The notes under the pieces were generated by a model, which was given only the letters and a program-made list of their open reading frames with translations, ran no database searches and had not been told where the DNA came from. DNA of 9,984 bases, taken from CAZTHC01 sp964613425. Lineage in GTDB: Bacteria; Bacillota; Clostridia; TANB77; CAG-508. The stretch covers positions 1 to 9,984 of the forward strand of contig CAZTHC010000040.1 in assembly GCA_964613425.1 (NCBI GenBank). Reading direction: 5' to 3'. The translations under genes were made by a program, and so were the position numbers. Shown piece after piece: positions 1 through 5,662 of the stretch. Position 1 is the first letter of the stretch. Each line of letters opens with the position of its first letter.

Positions 1-1
1 A

Positions 2-82
2 AAAAATAAAAAATATCAAAAAGTTAAGAAGTTAAGTGAACAAGACTTCAAAACAGCAATGAAAAATTTAGAAATTAAGTAG
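2..82 (+). CDS. C-terminal tail of an unidentified protein (5' end outside window)
   Basis: One frame is open from the left edge to a TAG at 80-82. It encodes a 26-residue lysine-rich tail that ends in SEQDFKTAMKNLEIK. There is no start codon with a ribosome site inside the window, so this is either the end of a gene entering from the left or a chance open frame. The mixed charged and hydrophobic pattern looks like the end of a helix, which mildly favours real coding. No family can be assigned. It would belong to the same mobile element as the genes that follow. Confidence 0.4.
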   Translation, partial: KNKKYQKVKKLSEQDFKTAMKNLEIK

Positions 83-87
83 AGTTT

Positions 88-117
88 TTGATTAGGCTCT
101 ATTAGTTTCTTTATACA
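88..117 (+). promoter_or_regulatory. Candidate sigma-A promoter for the HTH gene
   Basis: TTGATT (88-93) and TATACA (112-117) are separated by 18 bp and lie about 45 bp upstream of the HTH gene start. Both boxes match the consensus at most positions. AT-rich DNA yields such matches by chance, so confidence is moderate. Confidence 0.4.
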
Positions 118-163
118 TATAGAGTGTTTAACAAAAAATCAACCAAGGTAATAGGAGAATGCT

Positions 164-595
164 ATGGATATAAATAAAGATAAAATTAAAAAATTATATT
201 TTAATGAGAAATATACACAGGTTGATATAGCAAAAGAAATACAAGTTTCAACTAATTATGTTTCAAAAGTTTTAAAATCAGATGAAAGATTTGAAAGAGA
301 AAAAGAAATTAGAAAAGAAATTAATAAAAAGAAACACAATAAGCAAATACAAAAGAAAGTTGAAGAAAAAAGGAGATTAAATAGAACTAATGATTATTTG
401 CTTTTAAAATCAATGCATGATCAGGCAAGTAAAGAATTATCAGGTGGAATAAAACCAATAAGCGATAGAGCATATAGAAATTGGAATACTTCTGCTTATA
501 GATATGATTATAAAACAAAAAGCTACATATTAAGAAAAGAAATAAATGCAGGAGCTGATGTCCCCAAAAGAGTAAATTGGAAAAATTTTGTATAA
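164..595 (+). CDS. Helix-turn-helix protein of phage/plasmid type, often annotated 'DNA-binding response regulator'
   Basis: This 143-aa protein starts at ATG 164, with AGGAG at 153-157 six bases upstream. Residues about 8-40 (KLYFNEKYTQVDIAKEI, then VSTNYVSKVL) form a homeodomain- or sigma-region-4-like helix-turn-helix. A basic, probably helical linker follows (about 41-75). The C-terminal part has the segments ELSGGIKPISDRAYRNWNTS and DVPKRVNW. From memory, this layout matches a clostridial family of about 140 aa found on prophages and plasmids, frequently labelled 'DNA-binding response regulator'. It has no receiver domain, so that name is misleading. A regulatory role in the mobile element is inferred; its target is unknown. 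The 3' flank (596-752) has no clear gene. Confidence 0.7.
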   Translation: MDINKDKIKKLYFNEKYTQVDIAKEIQVSTNYVSKVLKSDERFEREKEIRKEINKKKHNKQIQKKVEEKRRLNRTNDYLLLKSMHDQASKELSGGIKPISDRAYRNWNTSAYRYDYKTKSYILRKEINAGADVPKRVNWKNFV

Positions 596-605
596 AATAT
601 TAAAA

Positions 606-634
606 TTGGTAAACAATTAAAGTACTTATATAAG
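606..634 (+). promoter_or_regulatory. Candidate promoter for the small ORF at 753
   Basis: TTGGTA (606-611), a 17-bp spacer and TATAAG (629-634) resemble a sigma-A promoter. A transcript from here would have a leader of about 110 nt that includes the 703-729 hairpin before the small ORF. This is a sequence match only. The rest of 596-752 holds no gene I can support. Confidence 0.35.
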
Positions 635-702
635 GGTGAAAAAAGAAACAATGAAGATATCCATCATATACAGATGCGAGTATTGAAACTAAAGAAGAAA
701 TA

Positions 703-729
703 TCTATATAAAACTTTTATTTATATAGA
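703..729 (+). repeat. Perfect 10-bp inverted repeat upstream of the small ORF
   Basis: TCTATATAAA (703-712) and TTTATATAGA (720-729) are perfect complements around a 7-nt loop. They end about 13 nt before the AGGAGG ribosome site of the 753 ORF. This could be an operator, or a leader hairpin that affects translation of the small ORF. Its AT content makes a strong RNA stem doubtful, and no uninterrupted T-run follows directly, so a terminator is unlikely. Confidence 0.45.
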
Positions 730-752
730 AGAAACTTTTTAAGGAGGTATTC

Positions 753-908
753 ATGGAGGATAAGATTAAAAGAAAAAATATCGCCAGCAAAGAGGATTAT
801 AAAATAAAAATAGTTTTTAATGAAGAATCAATAGTAGATATAAATAAAGTTTTAAAAGAAAATTTTTTATTAAAAATAAGAAACGAAAAAAATAATATCA
901 TTTTGTAA
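753..908 (+). CDS. 51-aa protein, possibly a TnpW-like recombinase-associated small protein
   Basis: ATG 753 is preceded by AAGGAGG at 741-747 with a 5-base spacer, one of the best ribosome sites in the window. The frame runs to TAA 906-908. The protein has a basic N-terminus (MEDKIKRKN), a probable beta strand (YKIKIVFNEES) and an amphipathic helix (INKVLKENFLLKIRNE). Many clostridial mobile elements carry a 45-65 aa protein just upstream of the large serine recombinase (for example TnpW-type proteins), often with a similar strand followed by a helix ending in R/K-x-E. The position and layout fit that pattern, but the match is from memory and weak. The recombinase starts 81 bp downstream on the same strand. 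The role is unknown; help in excision is possible. Confidence 0.65.
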   Translation: MEDKIKRKNIASKEDYKIKIVFNEESIVDINKVLKENFLLKIRNEKNNIIL

Positions 909-926
909 TTATTTGAGTGATAAGAC

Positions 927-955
927 TTTATTATTTTAAAAATGTATTGTATAAT
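927..955 (+). promoter_or_regulatory. Candidate promoter of the serine recombinase
   Basis: A perfect TATAAT (950-955) lies 34 bp before the recombinase TTG start. The best -35 at 17-bp spacing is the poor TTTATT (927-932). Transcription would begin around 961-963, almost exactly at the left arm of the 966-1018 inverted repeat, so the message would start with that stem-loop. A weak -35 suits a tightly held or activated recombinase promoter. Confidence 0.45.
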
Positions 956-965
956 AATTACAGGG

Positions 966-1018
966 TGATTACTTAGAAGGAGGTTCGCTTTGGGAAATTT
1001 TTACCCACTAAGTAATCA
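966..1018 (+). promoter_or_regulatory. Inverted repeat that encloses the recombinase ribosome site and start codon
   Basis: TGATTACTTAG (966-976) and CTAAGTAATCA (1008-1018) are perfect 11-bp complements. The 31-nt interval carries AAGGAGG (977-983), the TTG start (990) and a smaller nested pairing of TGGG (991-994) with CCCA (1004-1007). In RNA it would form a 5'-terminal stem with the start region in its loop. In DNA it could be an operator for a regulator or for the recombinase itself. The sequence cannot tell these apart. Confidence 0.55.
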
Positions 1019-2672
1019 AATGGCTAATAAAATATTTAAGGTAGCCATTTATATTAGGCTTTCAAGAGAGGATGGAGATAAAGAAGAAAGTTCAAGCGTT
1101 ACAAACCAAAGGGATATGATTACAAGATTTGTAAACGAGAATGAAAATTTTATAATTGTAAACGAATATATAGACGATGGATGGACTGGAACAAATTTCA
1201 ATAGACCTGCTTTTCAAAGACTATTAAAAGACATACAAAAAGGATTAGTTGATACAGTTATAACAAAAGATTTATCAAGACTTGGAAGAGATTATATTGA
1301 CACAGGATATTATGTTCAAAGATTTTTTCCAGAAAACAGAATAAGATACATTGCTTTGTTAGATGGAATAGACACGTTAGAAGATGCAGGAATGAGTGAT
1401 ATCGCTCCTTTTAAATCTGTAATTAATGATATGTATGTAAAAGATATATCTAAAAAAATAAAAAGTTCATTGAAAGAGCGTAAAACAGCAGGAAACTTTT
1501 TAGGAACAACAACACCATATGGATATATGAAAAATCCAAATAACAAATATCAACTTATTATAAATGAAGAAGAAGCAAAAACAGTTAGAAGGATATTTGA
1601 TTTATATCTACAAGGAAATGGGTTAACTAAAATTGCACAGATTTTAACTAAGGATAATGTGGATGTTCCTGGCAAAAGTAGAAATATTGGAGAAACAAAA
1701 AAAACAGAGTTATACGATTGTTGGAAACAAACAACTATAAGTAGAATATTAAAGAATCAAGTCTATATTGGAAATTTAGAACAATTTAAAAGAAAAAAAG
1801 TTAATTATAAATCTAAATTAAGAATATCAGTTCCGAAAGAAGAAAGAGTAATATGTAAAGAAACTCATAAGGCAATAATAAATGAGGAAAAGTTTGAAAA
1901 AGTACAAGAATTGATTTCTGGAAATACATCTTTTAAAAAAGGAACAAAACACGATTATTTATTTAAAGGTCTTTTATATTGTGCAGAATGTGGAGCAAAG
2001 ATGTATCTAACTTATTCTGTATATGCGTACAACAAATATGGAGAATATAGGTATACCACAATATGTTACACATATTCAAAATTGTTCAATAAATGTACCA
2101 GACATTCAAATAGTATCCCTATATTAGAAGAAATTCTTTTAGATAATATTAAAAAAGTATGCTTAAGATATATTGATAGTAACCTTCAAAATGAACTTGT
2201 TAATATTGTAAATCAAGAACGACTACAAAACGATGTAATAAAAGAATATAAATCTAAAGTTGAAAATATTGACAAAAAAATGGAAGATATATCATTATGT
2301 ATGAAAAATCTATATATGGATAAAGTTAAACAGCTTATCACAGAAAAAGACTTTCAAGAACTTTCTAAATCATTTGAAAATGATAGAAAAAAACATCAAC
2401 AAGAAAAAGAAAGACTAATAAAATTAATATCTAAAGCAGATGTTAATAAAAATGAAAAAGATAAAATAGAAAAATTAGCTAAAGAATTTATTTCTTTAGA
2501 AAAGCCAACAAAAGAATTATTAAATGAATTAATAGAAAAAATTACTATATCAGAAGATAATGAAATTACAATTTATTTTAAATTTAAAGAATTAAATGAT
2601 ATTAGTTCAAAAGAAGAAAATAAAATGCCACAGTGTAAGACAGTAAATGTAAGAAACAAAAAAGTAAGTTAA
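990..2672 (+). CDS. Large serine recombinase (TndX/TnpX-like) of the mobile element
   Basis: This 560-aa enzyme would integrate and excise the element by serine-dependent recombination between att sites. The resolvase domain spans about 17-165: YIRLSRED contains the catalytic Ser25 and Arg23, and DLSRLGRD (94-101) contains the conserved arginines. A recombinase domain (about 190-310) follows, then a zinc ribbon with C331-x2-C334 and later C359 and C369, then a long coiled coil (about 408-480) and a C-terminal segment (about 495-535) like the DUF4368-type ends of clostridial transposon recombinases. The domain order and length match active family members, and nothing looks broken. The start chosen is TTG 990 because AAGGAGG (977-983) is six bases upstream. 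ATG 1020 (MANKIFKVAIYIRLS) would look more typical as protein but has no ribosome site. The stop lies 15 bp before the left arm of the proposed attR palindrome and overlaps tail-to-tail with the truncated SASP frame. Confidence 0.93.
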   Translation: MGNFYPLSNQMANKIFKVAIYIRLSREDGDKEESSSVTNQRDMITRFVNENENFIIVNEYIDDGWTGTNFNRPAFQRLLKDIQKGLVDTVITKDLSRLGRDYIDTGYYVQRFFPENRIRYIALLDGIDTLEDAGMSDIAPFKSVINDMYVKDISKKIKSSLKERKTAGNFLGTTTPYGYMKNPNNKYQLIINEEEAKTVRRIFDLYLQGNGLTKIAQILTKDNVDVPGKSRNIGETKKTELYDCWKQTTISRILKNQVYIGNLEQFKRKKVNYKSKLRISVPKEERVICKETHKAIINEEKFEKVQELISGNTSFKKGTKHDYLFKGLLYCAECGAKMYLTYSVYAYNKYGEYRYTTICYTYSKLFNKCTRHSNSIPILEEILLDNIKKVCLRYIDSNLQNELVNIVNQERLQNDVIKEYKSKVENIDKKMEDISLCMKNLYMDKVKQLITEKDFQELSKSFENDRKKHQQEKERLIKLISKADVNKNEKDKIEKLAKEFISLEKPTKELLNELIEKITISEDNEITIYFKFKELNDISSKEENKMPQCKTVNVRNKKVS

Positions 2673-2821
2673 TATATGTAGATAAAAAATATGAAGTAGC
2701 TAAGAATGTGTTTTTTAAATAAGTTTTTAACACACACATCACTAGCTACTTCATATTTGAATTTAGATAAAGAATCCATAGCTTCTGGAACTAATTTTCT
2801 ACTACTGTTTGAATTTGCCAT
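2669..2821 (-). pseudogene. Alpha/beta-type small acid-soluble spore protein, truncated by the mobile element
   Basis: On the minus strand, ATG (2821-2819) follows AGGAGGTG (2838-2831) at 9 bases. The first 28 codons (MANSNSSRKLVPEAMDSLSK, then FKYEVASDV) match the N-terminal half of clostridial alpha/beta SASPs, including the germination-protease site around KYE/VAS. The family then continues with GVN.., a GYNGDLTSR-like segment and a GGEMVKRMI-like helix. Here the frame instead reads CVKNLFKKH and a hydrophobic tail, stopping at 2669 after 50 residues rather than about 60-70. The DNA-binding C-terminal half is therefore lost. SASPs coat spore DNA in the forespore and are normally multicopy, so the loss of one may be tolerated. 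I found no convincing sigma-G promoter upstream. The SASP identity and the truncation are clear; the exact break point is not. Confidence 0.85.
2687..2758. repeat. 72-bp imperfect palindrome at the element/SASP junction, proposed attR (may also act as terminator)
   Basis: The outer arms AAATATGAAGTAGCTA (2687-2702) and its exact complement (2743-2758) are followed inward by a second matched block, ATGTGT (2706-2711) with ACACAT (2734-2739), and further partial matches. By my count 29 of 36 symmetric positions pair, centred at 2722/2723. The right arm is SASP coding DNA (codons K-Y-E-V-A); the left arm lies just after the recombinase stop and is element DNA. Serine recombinases bind imperfectly symmetric att half-sites, so a hybrid attP/attB site fits. 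The stem could also end the convergent transcripts, but no classic T-run follows either arm. Confidence 0.65.
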
Positions 2822-2856
2822 TATATTTTTCACCTCCTAGGATATGATTAAATATC

Positions 2857-2894
2857 ATATATTGAAAAAACTTCAATTTGCTTTTTCAATATAT
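2857..2894. repeat. 13-bp perfect inverted repeat between the SASP and HAD genes
   Basis: ATATATTGAAAAA (2857-2869) and TTTTTCAATATAT (2882-2894) pair perfectly around a 12-nt loop. It lies between the divergent SASP start (2821) and the HAD promoter (2954). It could be an operator or a leader hairpin of the SASP transcript. Its function is unknown. Confidence 0.45.
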
Positions 2895-2953
2895 AGAGTG
2901 TGTAATTTAATTAAAAATAAACTAGAAATTTTTGTAAAAAATTTTGTTATATC

Positions 2954-2981
2954 TTGTAAAAATATGTAGTAATGATATAAT
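2954..2981 (+). promoter_or_regulatory. Sigma-A promoter of the HAD hydrolase gene
   Basis: TTGTAA (2954-2959), a 16-bp spacer and a perfect TATAAT (2976-2981) lie 24 bp before the ATG at 3006. GGAGGA (2992-2997) follows as the ribosome site. This is the clearest housekeeping promoter in the window and indicates the HAD gene is transcribed on its own. Confidence 0.65.
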
Positions 2982-3005
2982 GTAAAAAAACGGAGGAGAT
3001 TTTAA

Positions 3006-3879
3006 ATGTACAAATTAATTGCAATAGATGTTGATGGAACATTGCTAGATTCGTATGGGGAAATTTCAAATGAAAATAAACAAGCAATAAAATTAGCTAC
3101 AGAAAAAGGAGCTGAAGTTGTTCTTGCTTCACGGAAGAGTTTCTAGTTCTGTGAAAACGCTAGCACTAGAAATTGGAGCAGATAATTATTTAATTGCTGG
3201 AAATGGTGCATTAATATACAATATAAAAAATGATGAAATAATATATAACAAATTTATGGATAAGAAAAAGGTTTTAGAAATTTTAGATATTTGCGAAAAA
3301 AACAGCATTTTTTATAACGTATACACAGAAGATACTATTTTAGCTAAAACATTAGAATATAATGTAATGTTTTATTATTATGAAAATTTCAAAAAATCAG
3401 ATGATAAAAAAACAAAGATTAAAGTAATACCAAACTTATATGAACACATTAAAAACTTAGAAAACGAAAAAATATTAAAAATAACTTTGTGTGAAAACAA
3501 TAAAATTGTTTTTAATAGTATTTTGAAAAAAATACGAGAAATTAAGCAAGTAACAGCATTAGAGTTAGGACACATGTCAAGAAAGATAATAAAAAACGGA
3601 ACAGAAGAAGTAAAAGTAGAATATTTTTATACAGAAATAACAAATTTAAATATTAATAAATGGACTGCAATAGAACATTTAATGAAAGAATTAAATATTG
3701 AAAAAGAAGAAGTAATGGCAATAGGAGATAATGTTAACGATAAAGAAATGATAGAAAATGCTGGCCTGGGAGTGGTTATGGGAAACAGTGCACCATATAT
3801 ACAAAAATTAGGAAATAAAATTGTAAAAGATAATAATTCAAATGGCGTAGCACAAGCTATAAATGAAGAGTTCCTGTAA
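3006..3879 (+). pseudogene. Cof-type HAD-superfamily phosphatase, interrupted by a +1 frameshift
   Basis: ATG 3006, with GGAGG at 2992-2996, begins MYKLIAIDVDGTLLDS, the HAD motif I with nucleophile Asp8 and acid Asp10. The frame then hits TAG at 3144. Removing one base (the C at 3132) turns the text into VVLASGRVSSSVKTLALEIG, the normal family continuation with motif II Ser42, and the frame stays open to TAA 3877-3879. The corrected protein is 290 aa, usual for Cof-type enzymes. Later it shows the cap domain, a motif III lysine (NINKWTAIEHL) and motif IV GDNVNDKEM. Such enzymes dephosphorylate small phosphorylated metabolites; the substrate cannot be predicted. A TTG at 3118 could start the downstream part, but that would lack motif I. 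Everything else is intact, so a sequencing or assembly error, or a very recent mutation, is likely. There is no slippery sequence to suggest programmed frameshifting. Confidence 0.85.
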
Positions 3880-3910
3880 TGTTACAATTATATTACAGGA
3901 ACATTAATTT
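3870..3910 (+). terminator. Rho-independent terminator-like hairpin of the HAD gene
   Basis: GTTCCTGTAAT (3870-3880) and ATTACAGGAAC (3892-3902) form a perfect 11-bp stem with an 11-nt loop. The left arm contains the HAD stop codon, and ATTAATTTT follows the stem. The T-tract is interrupted, so termination may be partial. It separates the HAD gene from the Tad-like operon. Confidence 0.6.
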
Positions 3911-3933
3911 TAGATTACATACGACTTTTTTTA

Positions 3934-3962
3934 TTGTATTTACAGCTGTTTTATTGTACAAT
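3934..3962 (+). promoter_or_regulatory. Candidate promoter of the Tad-like operon
   Basis: TTGTAT (3934-3939), a 17-bp spacer and TACAAT (3957-3962) lie about 60 bp before the CpaB-like start at 4023. No other convincing promoter occurs between here and 8302, where the genes are packed 3-34 bp apart. This one probably drives the whole set. Confidence 0.5.
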
Positions 3963-4022
3963 TTAGTAGAATAATGTTAATTATAAATTAAAATACAAAT
4001 GGTTTTTAAGGAGGAATTTTAT

Positions 4023-4928
4023 ATGGCTACAAACCCAATGCAAAGAAAGGCAAGAAATTCATTTTTGTTAGGAATGTTTATTACATTAATTATTGCTGCA
4101 GTTGTAATATTTTTTCTAATAATGCAATTAGGAAAAGCAAAAAGTGAAGAGGAAAAATTCGAATATGTATATGTATTGTCAGAAGACATTAAATCTGGAG
4201 TTCAAATAGATTCTGGAAAAGTAAAAGAAGCAAAGGTATCTGCACAAGCAGTTGGAGAAGATACATATTTTGCAAAGAAAACGGTTAAAGGGAAAACAGT
4301 AAGCCAAAGTTTTTCTGCTGATGGTTTGTATGCGAAAATAGATTTAAAAGCTGGAACAGTATTAACATCTAATATGTTTAAAGAAGATGAAAATGAATTA
4401 ACAGCAGATGTTAGATTACAAGAATACAATATGTTAACATTACCATCAACACTACAAGAGGAAGATTTTGTAGATATTAGATTAAGATTAGGAAGCGGAC
4501 AAGATTATATAGTTGTATCAAAAAAATGTGTTGAAAAAGCTGATGATACAACGTTATGGATTAAATTATCTGAAGATGAAATATTGACAATGAGTAATGC
4601 AATTGTTGAAGCATATACAGTAAAGGGCTCTAAACTATATGTTAACCAATATGTTGAACCAGGGTTGCAAACAGAAGCTACACAAACATATCCAATAAAT
4701 AAAGAAGTATATGATTTAATATTAAAAGATCCTAATATAATTCAAGAAGCTAAAAATGCTTTAAATACTAGAATGAATCAAAGCGGAGCAACGCTGAGAA
4801 ATGAATATTTAAATGCTGCAATTCAAGGAATTGAAGAAGAAGAAAGAAAAAGCAATGTAGAGTCTGGAACACAAGCAGAAATTCAATTACAAAAAGAACA
4901 AAGAATAAAGTATTTAGAAGAGATATAA
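4023..4928 (+). CDS. CpaB/RcpC-like SAF-domain protein of a Tad-type secretion locus
   Basis: ATG 4023 has AAGGAGG (4008-4014) eight bases upstream. An in-frame ATG at 3999 would place that ribosome site inside the gene, so 4023 is preferred, giving 301 aa. A short basic N-terminus is followed by one membrane segment (about 14-36, FLLGMFITLIIAAVVIFFLI), then an extracytoplasmic SAF-like domain (about 47-118, YVLSEDIKSGVQI and IDLKAGTVLTSNMF), then an RcpC/CpaB-like region (about 125-210) and a charged, helical, Glu/Gln-rich tail (about 262-301). In Gram-negative Tad systems CpaB works with the outer-membrane secretin. Firmicutes lack an outer membrane, so here it more likely acts at the outer face of the cell membrane. 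It is the first gene of the set, 32 bp before the next. The family call rests on SAF architecture plus the downstream Tad genes. Confidence 0.75.
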   Translation: MATNPMQRKARNSFLLGMFITLIIAAVVIFFLIMQLGKAKSEEEKFEYVYVLSEDIKSGVQIDSGKVKEAKVSAQAVGEDTYFAKKTVKGKTVSQSFSADGLYAKIDLKAGTVLTSNMFKEDENELTADVRLQEYNMLTLPSTLQEEDFVDIRLRLGSGQDYIVVSKKCVEKADDTTLWIKLSEDEILTMSNAIVEAYTVKGSKLYVNQYVEPGLQTEATQTYPINKEVYDLILKDPNIIQEAKNALNTRMNQSGATLRNEYLNAAIQGIEEEERKSNVESGTQAEIQLQKEQRIKYLEEI

Positions 4929-4960
4929 CGAAGAAACATTGAAAGGAATTGGTAATTAGT

Positions 4961-5659
4961 ATGAAGAAAATAGGCTTTATAGGTGCTTATGATAAAACAG
5001 ATTTTATAGTATACATAGCCAAAATACTAACAGTATTAGGAAAAAAAGTGTTAGTTGTAGATTCAACTGTAAATCAAAAAGCAAGATACGTAGTACCTTT
5101 TATTAATCCTACAAAAATGTATGTTACATCTTACGAAGAGATAGATGTTGCAATTGGATTTGAAGATTTATCAGGAATAAGACATTATATTGGACTTTCA
5201 GACGGTGAAGAATTGGAATATGATTATATTTTTGTTGACACGGACTCGGCAAAGGTATTGAGCAATTTTAGAATGGAAGATGCAGATCAAAATTATTTCG
5301 TAACATCTTTTGATATCTTTTCACTAAAAAAAGGATTAGAAATACTTGCAAACTTAGAAAATCCGATGAAAATGACAAAGGTTTTATTTACAAGAGATAT
5401 GTTAGACGAAGAAGATGAATATTTAAATTTTCTTTCTTTGCCATATAAAGTGCAATGGAATAAAGACAAAATATATTTTCCATTTGAACAAGGTGATCAA
5501 AGTGCAATTATTGAAAATCAAAGAGTAGAAAAAATTAAAATTAAAAATTTAACAGAACAATATACAGAGGCTCTAATTGTGATGACAGAAGAAATTTTAG
5601 AAAACGTTAGTTCCGGAACAATTCGTAGAACTGTAAAACAACTAGAAAAAGGAGTGTAG
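4961..5659 (+). CDS. Degenerate MinD/CpaE-like P-loop protein, first of a pair
   Basis: The 232-aa protein begins MKKIGFIGAYDKTDFIVYIA. The GAYDKT at 8-13 sits where a deviant Walker A (KGGVGKT) should be, but the Gly before the Lys is Asp and the Ser/Thr-rich end is TDF. The A'-type VLVVDST (about 30-36) and Walker B YDYIFVDTDS (about 87-96, Asp93) keep the MinD/ParA layout. CpaE-type proteins localise Tad machinery in the cell, and the position before a second MinD-like gene and cpaF supports that role. The altered P-loop suggests weak or absent ATP hydrolysis. The start is ATG 4961, with AAAGGA at 4942-4947 an unusually long 13 bases away. An in-frame TTG at 4949 is too close to that site. 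Only 3 bp separate it from the next gene, so co-translation is likely. Confidence 0.7.
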   Translation: MKKIGFIGAYDKTDFIVYIAKILTVLGKKVLVVDSTVNQKARYVVPFINPTKMYVTSYEEIDVAIGFEDLSGIRHYIGLSDGEELEYDYIFVDTDSAKVLSNFRMEDADQNYFVTSFDIFSLKKGLEILANLENPMKMTKVLFTRDMLDEEDEYLNFLSLPYKVQWNKDKIYFPFEQGDQSAIIENQRVEKIKIKNLTEQYTEALIVMTEEILENVSSGTIRRTVKQLEKGV

Positions 5660-5662
5660 AAC

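Larger units (their letters stand above)
1..2735. mobile_element. Right end of an integrated element carrying a large serine recombinase, inserted in a SASP gene
   Basis: The block contains a phage/plasmid-type HTH gene, a small accessory ORF and a large serine recombinase. It ends exactly where a chromosomal spore-protein gene on the minus strand loses its family similarity (about 2729-2737). Large serine recombinases usually lie next to one attachment site of their element, which fits here. The left boundary is outside the window, so size and class (ICE, mobilizable element or prophage) are unknown. No conjugation or phage structural genes are visible. The right boundary is accurate only to about 10 bases because attL is not available for comparison. 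Confidence 0.75.

Noticed and set aside
1316..1546. Minus-strand open frame inside the recombinase gene
   Set aside because: It is antisense to the conserved catalytic domain of the recombinase and has no independent support.
2857..2894. Rho-independent terminator for the SASP/HAD intergenic hairpin
   Set aside because: The stem is almost pure A/T, no gene ends there on either strand, and no T-run follows, so it was listed only as an inverted repeat.
3120..3146. Programmed ribosomal frameshift in the HAD gene
   Set aside because: There is no slippery heptamer, internal ribosome-like site or downstream structure at the shift point, and Cof-type enzymes are not known to use one.
3118..3879. 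TTG-initiated 253-aa ORF as a complete HAD gene
   Set aside because: It lacks the motif I DVDGT nucleophile, which is encoded just upstream in another frame with its own promoter and ribosome site. A single-base frameshift explains both parts.
3999..4928. ATG 3999 as start of the CpaB-like gene
   Set aside because: It would put the AAGGAGG ribosome site inside the coding region and add a non-typical MVFKEEFY leader. ATG 4023 has the correct spacing and a normal membrane-protein N-terminus.
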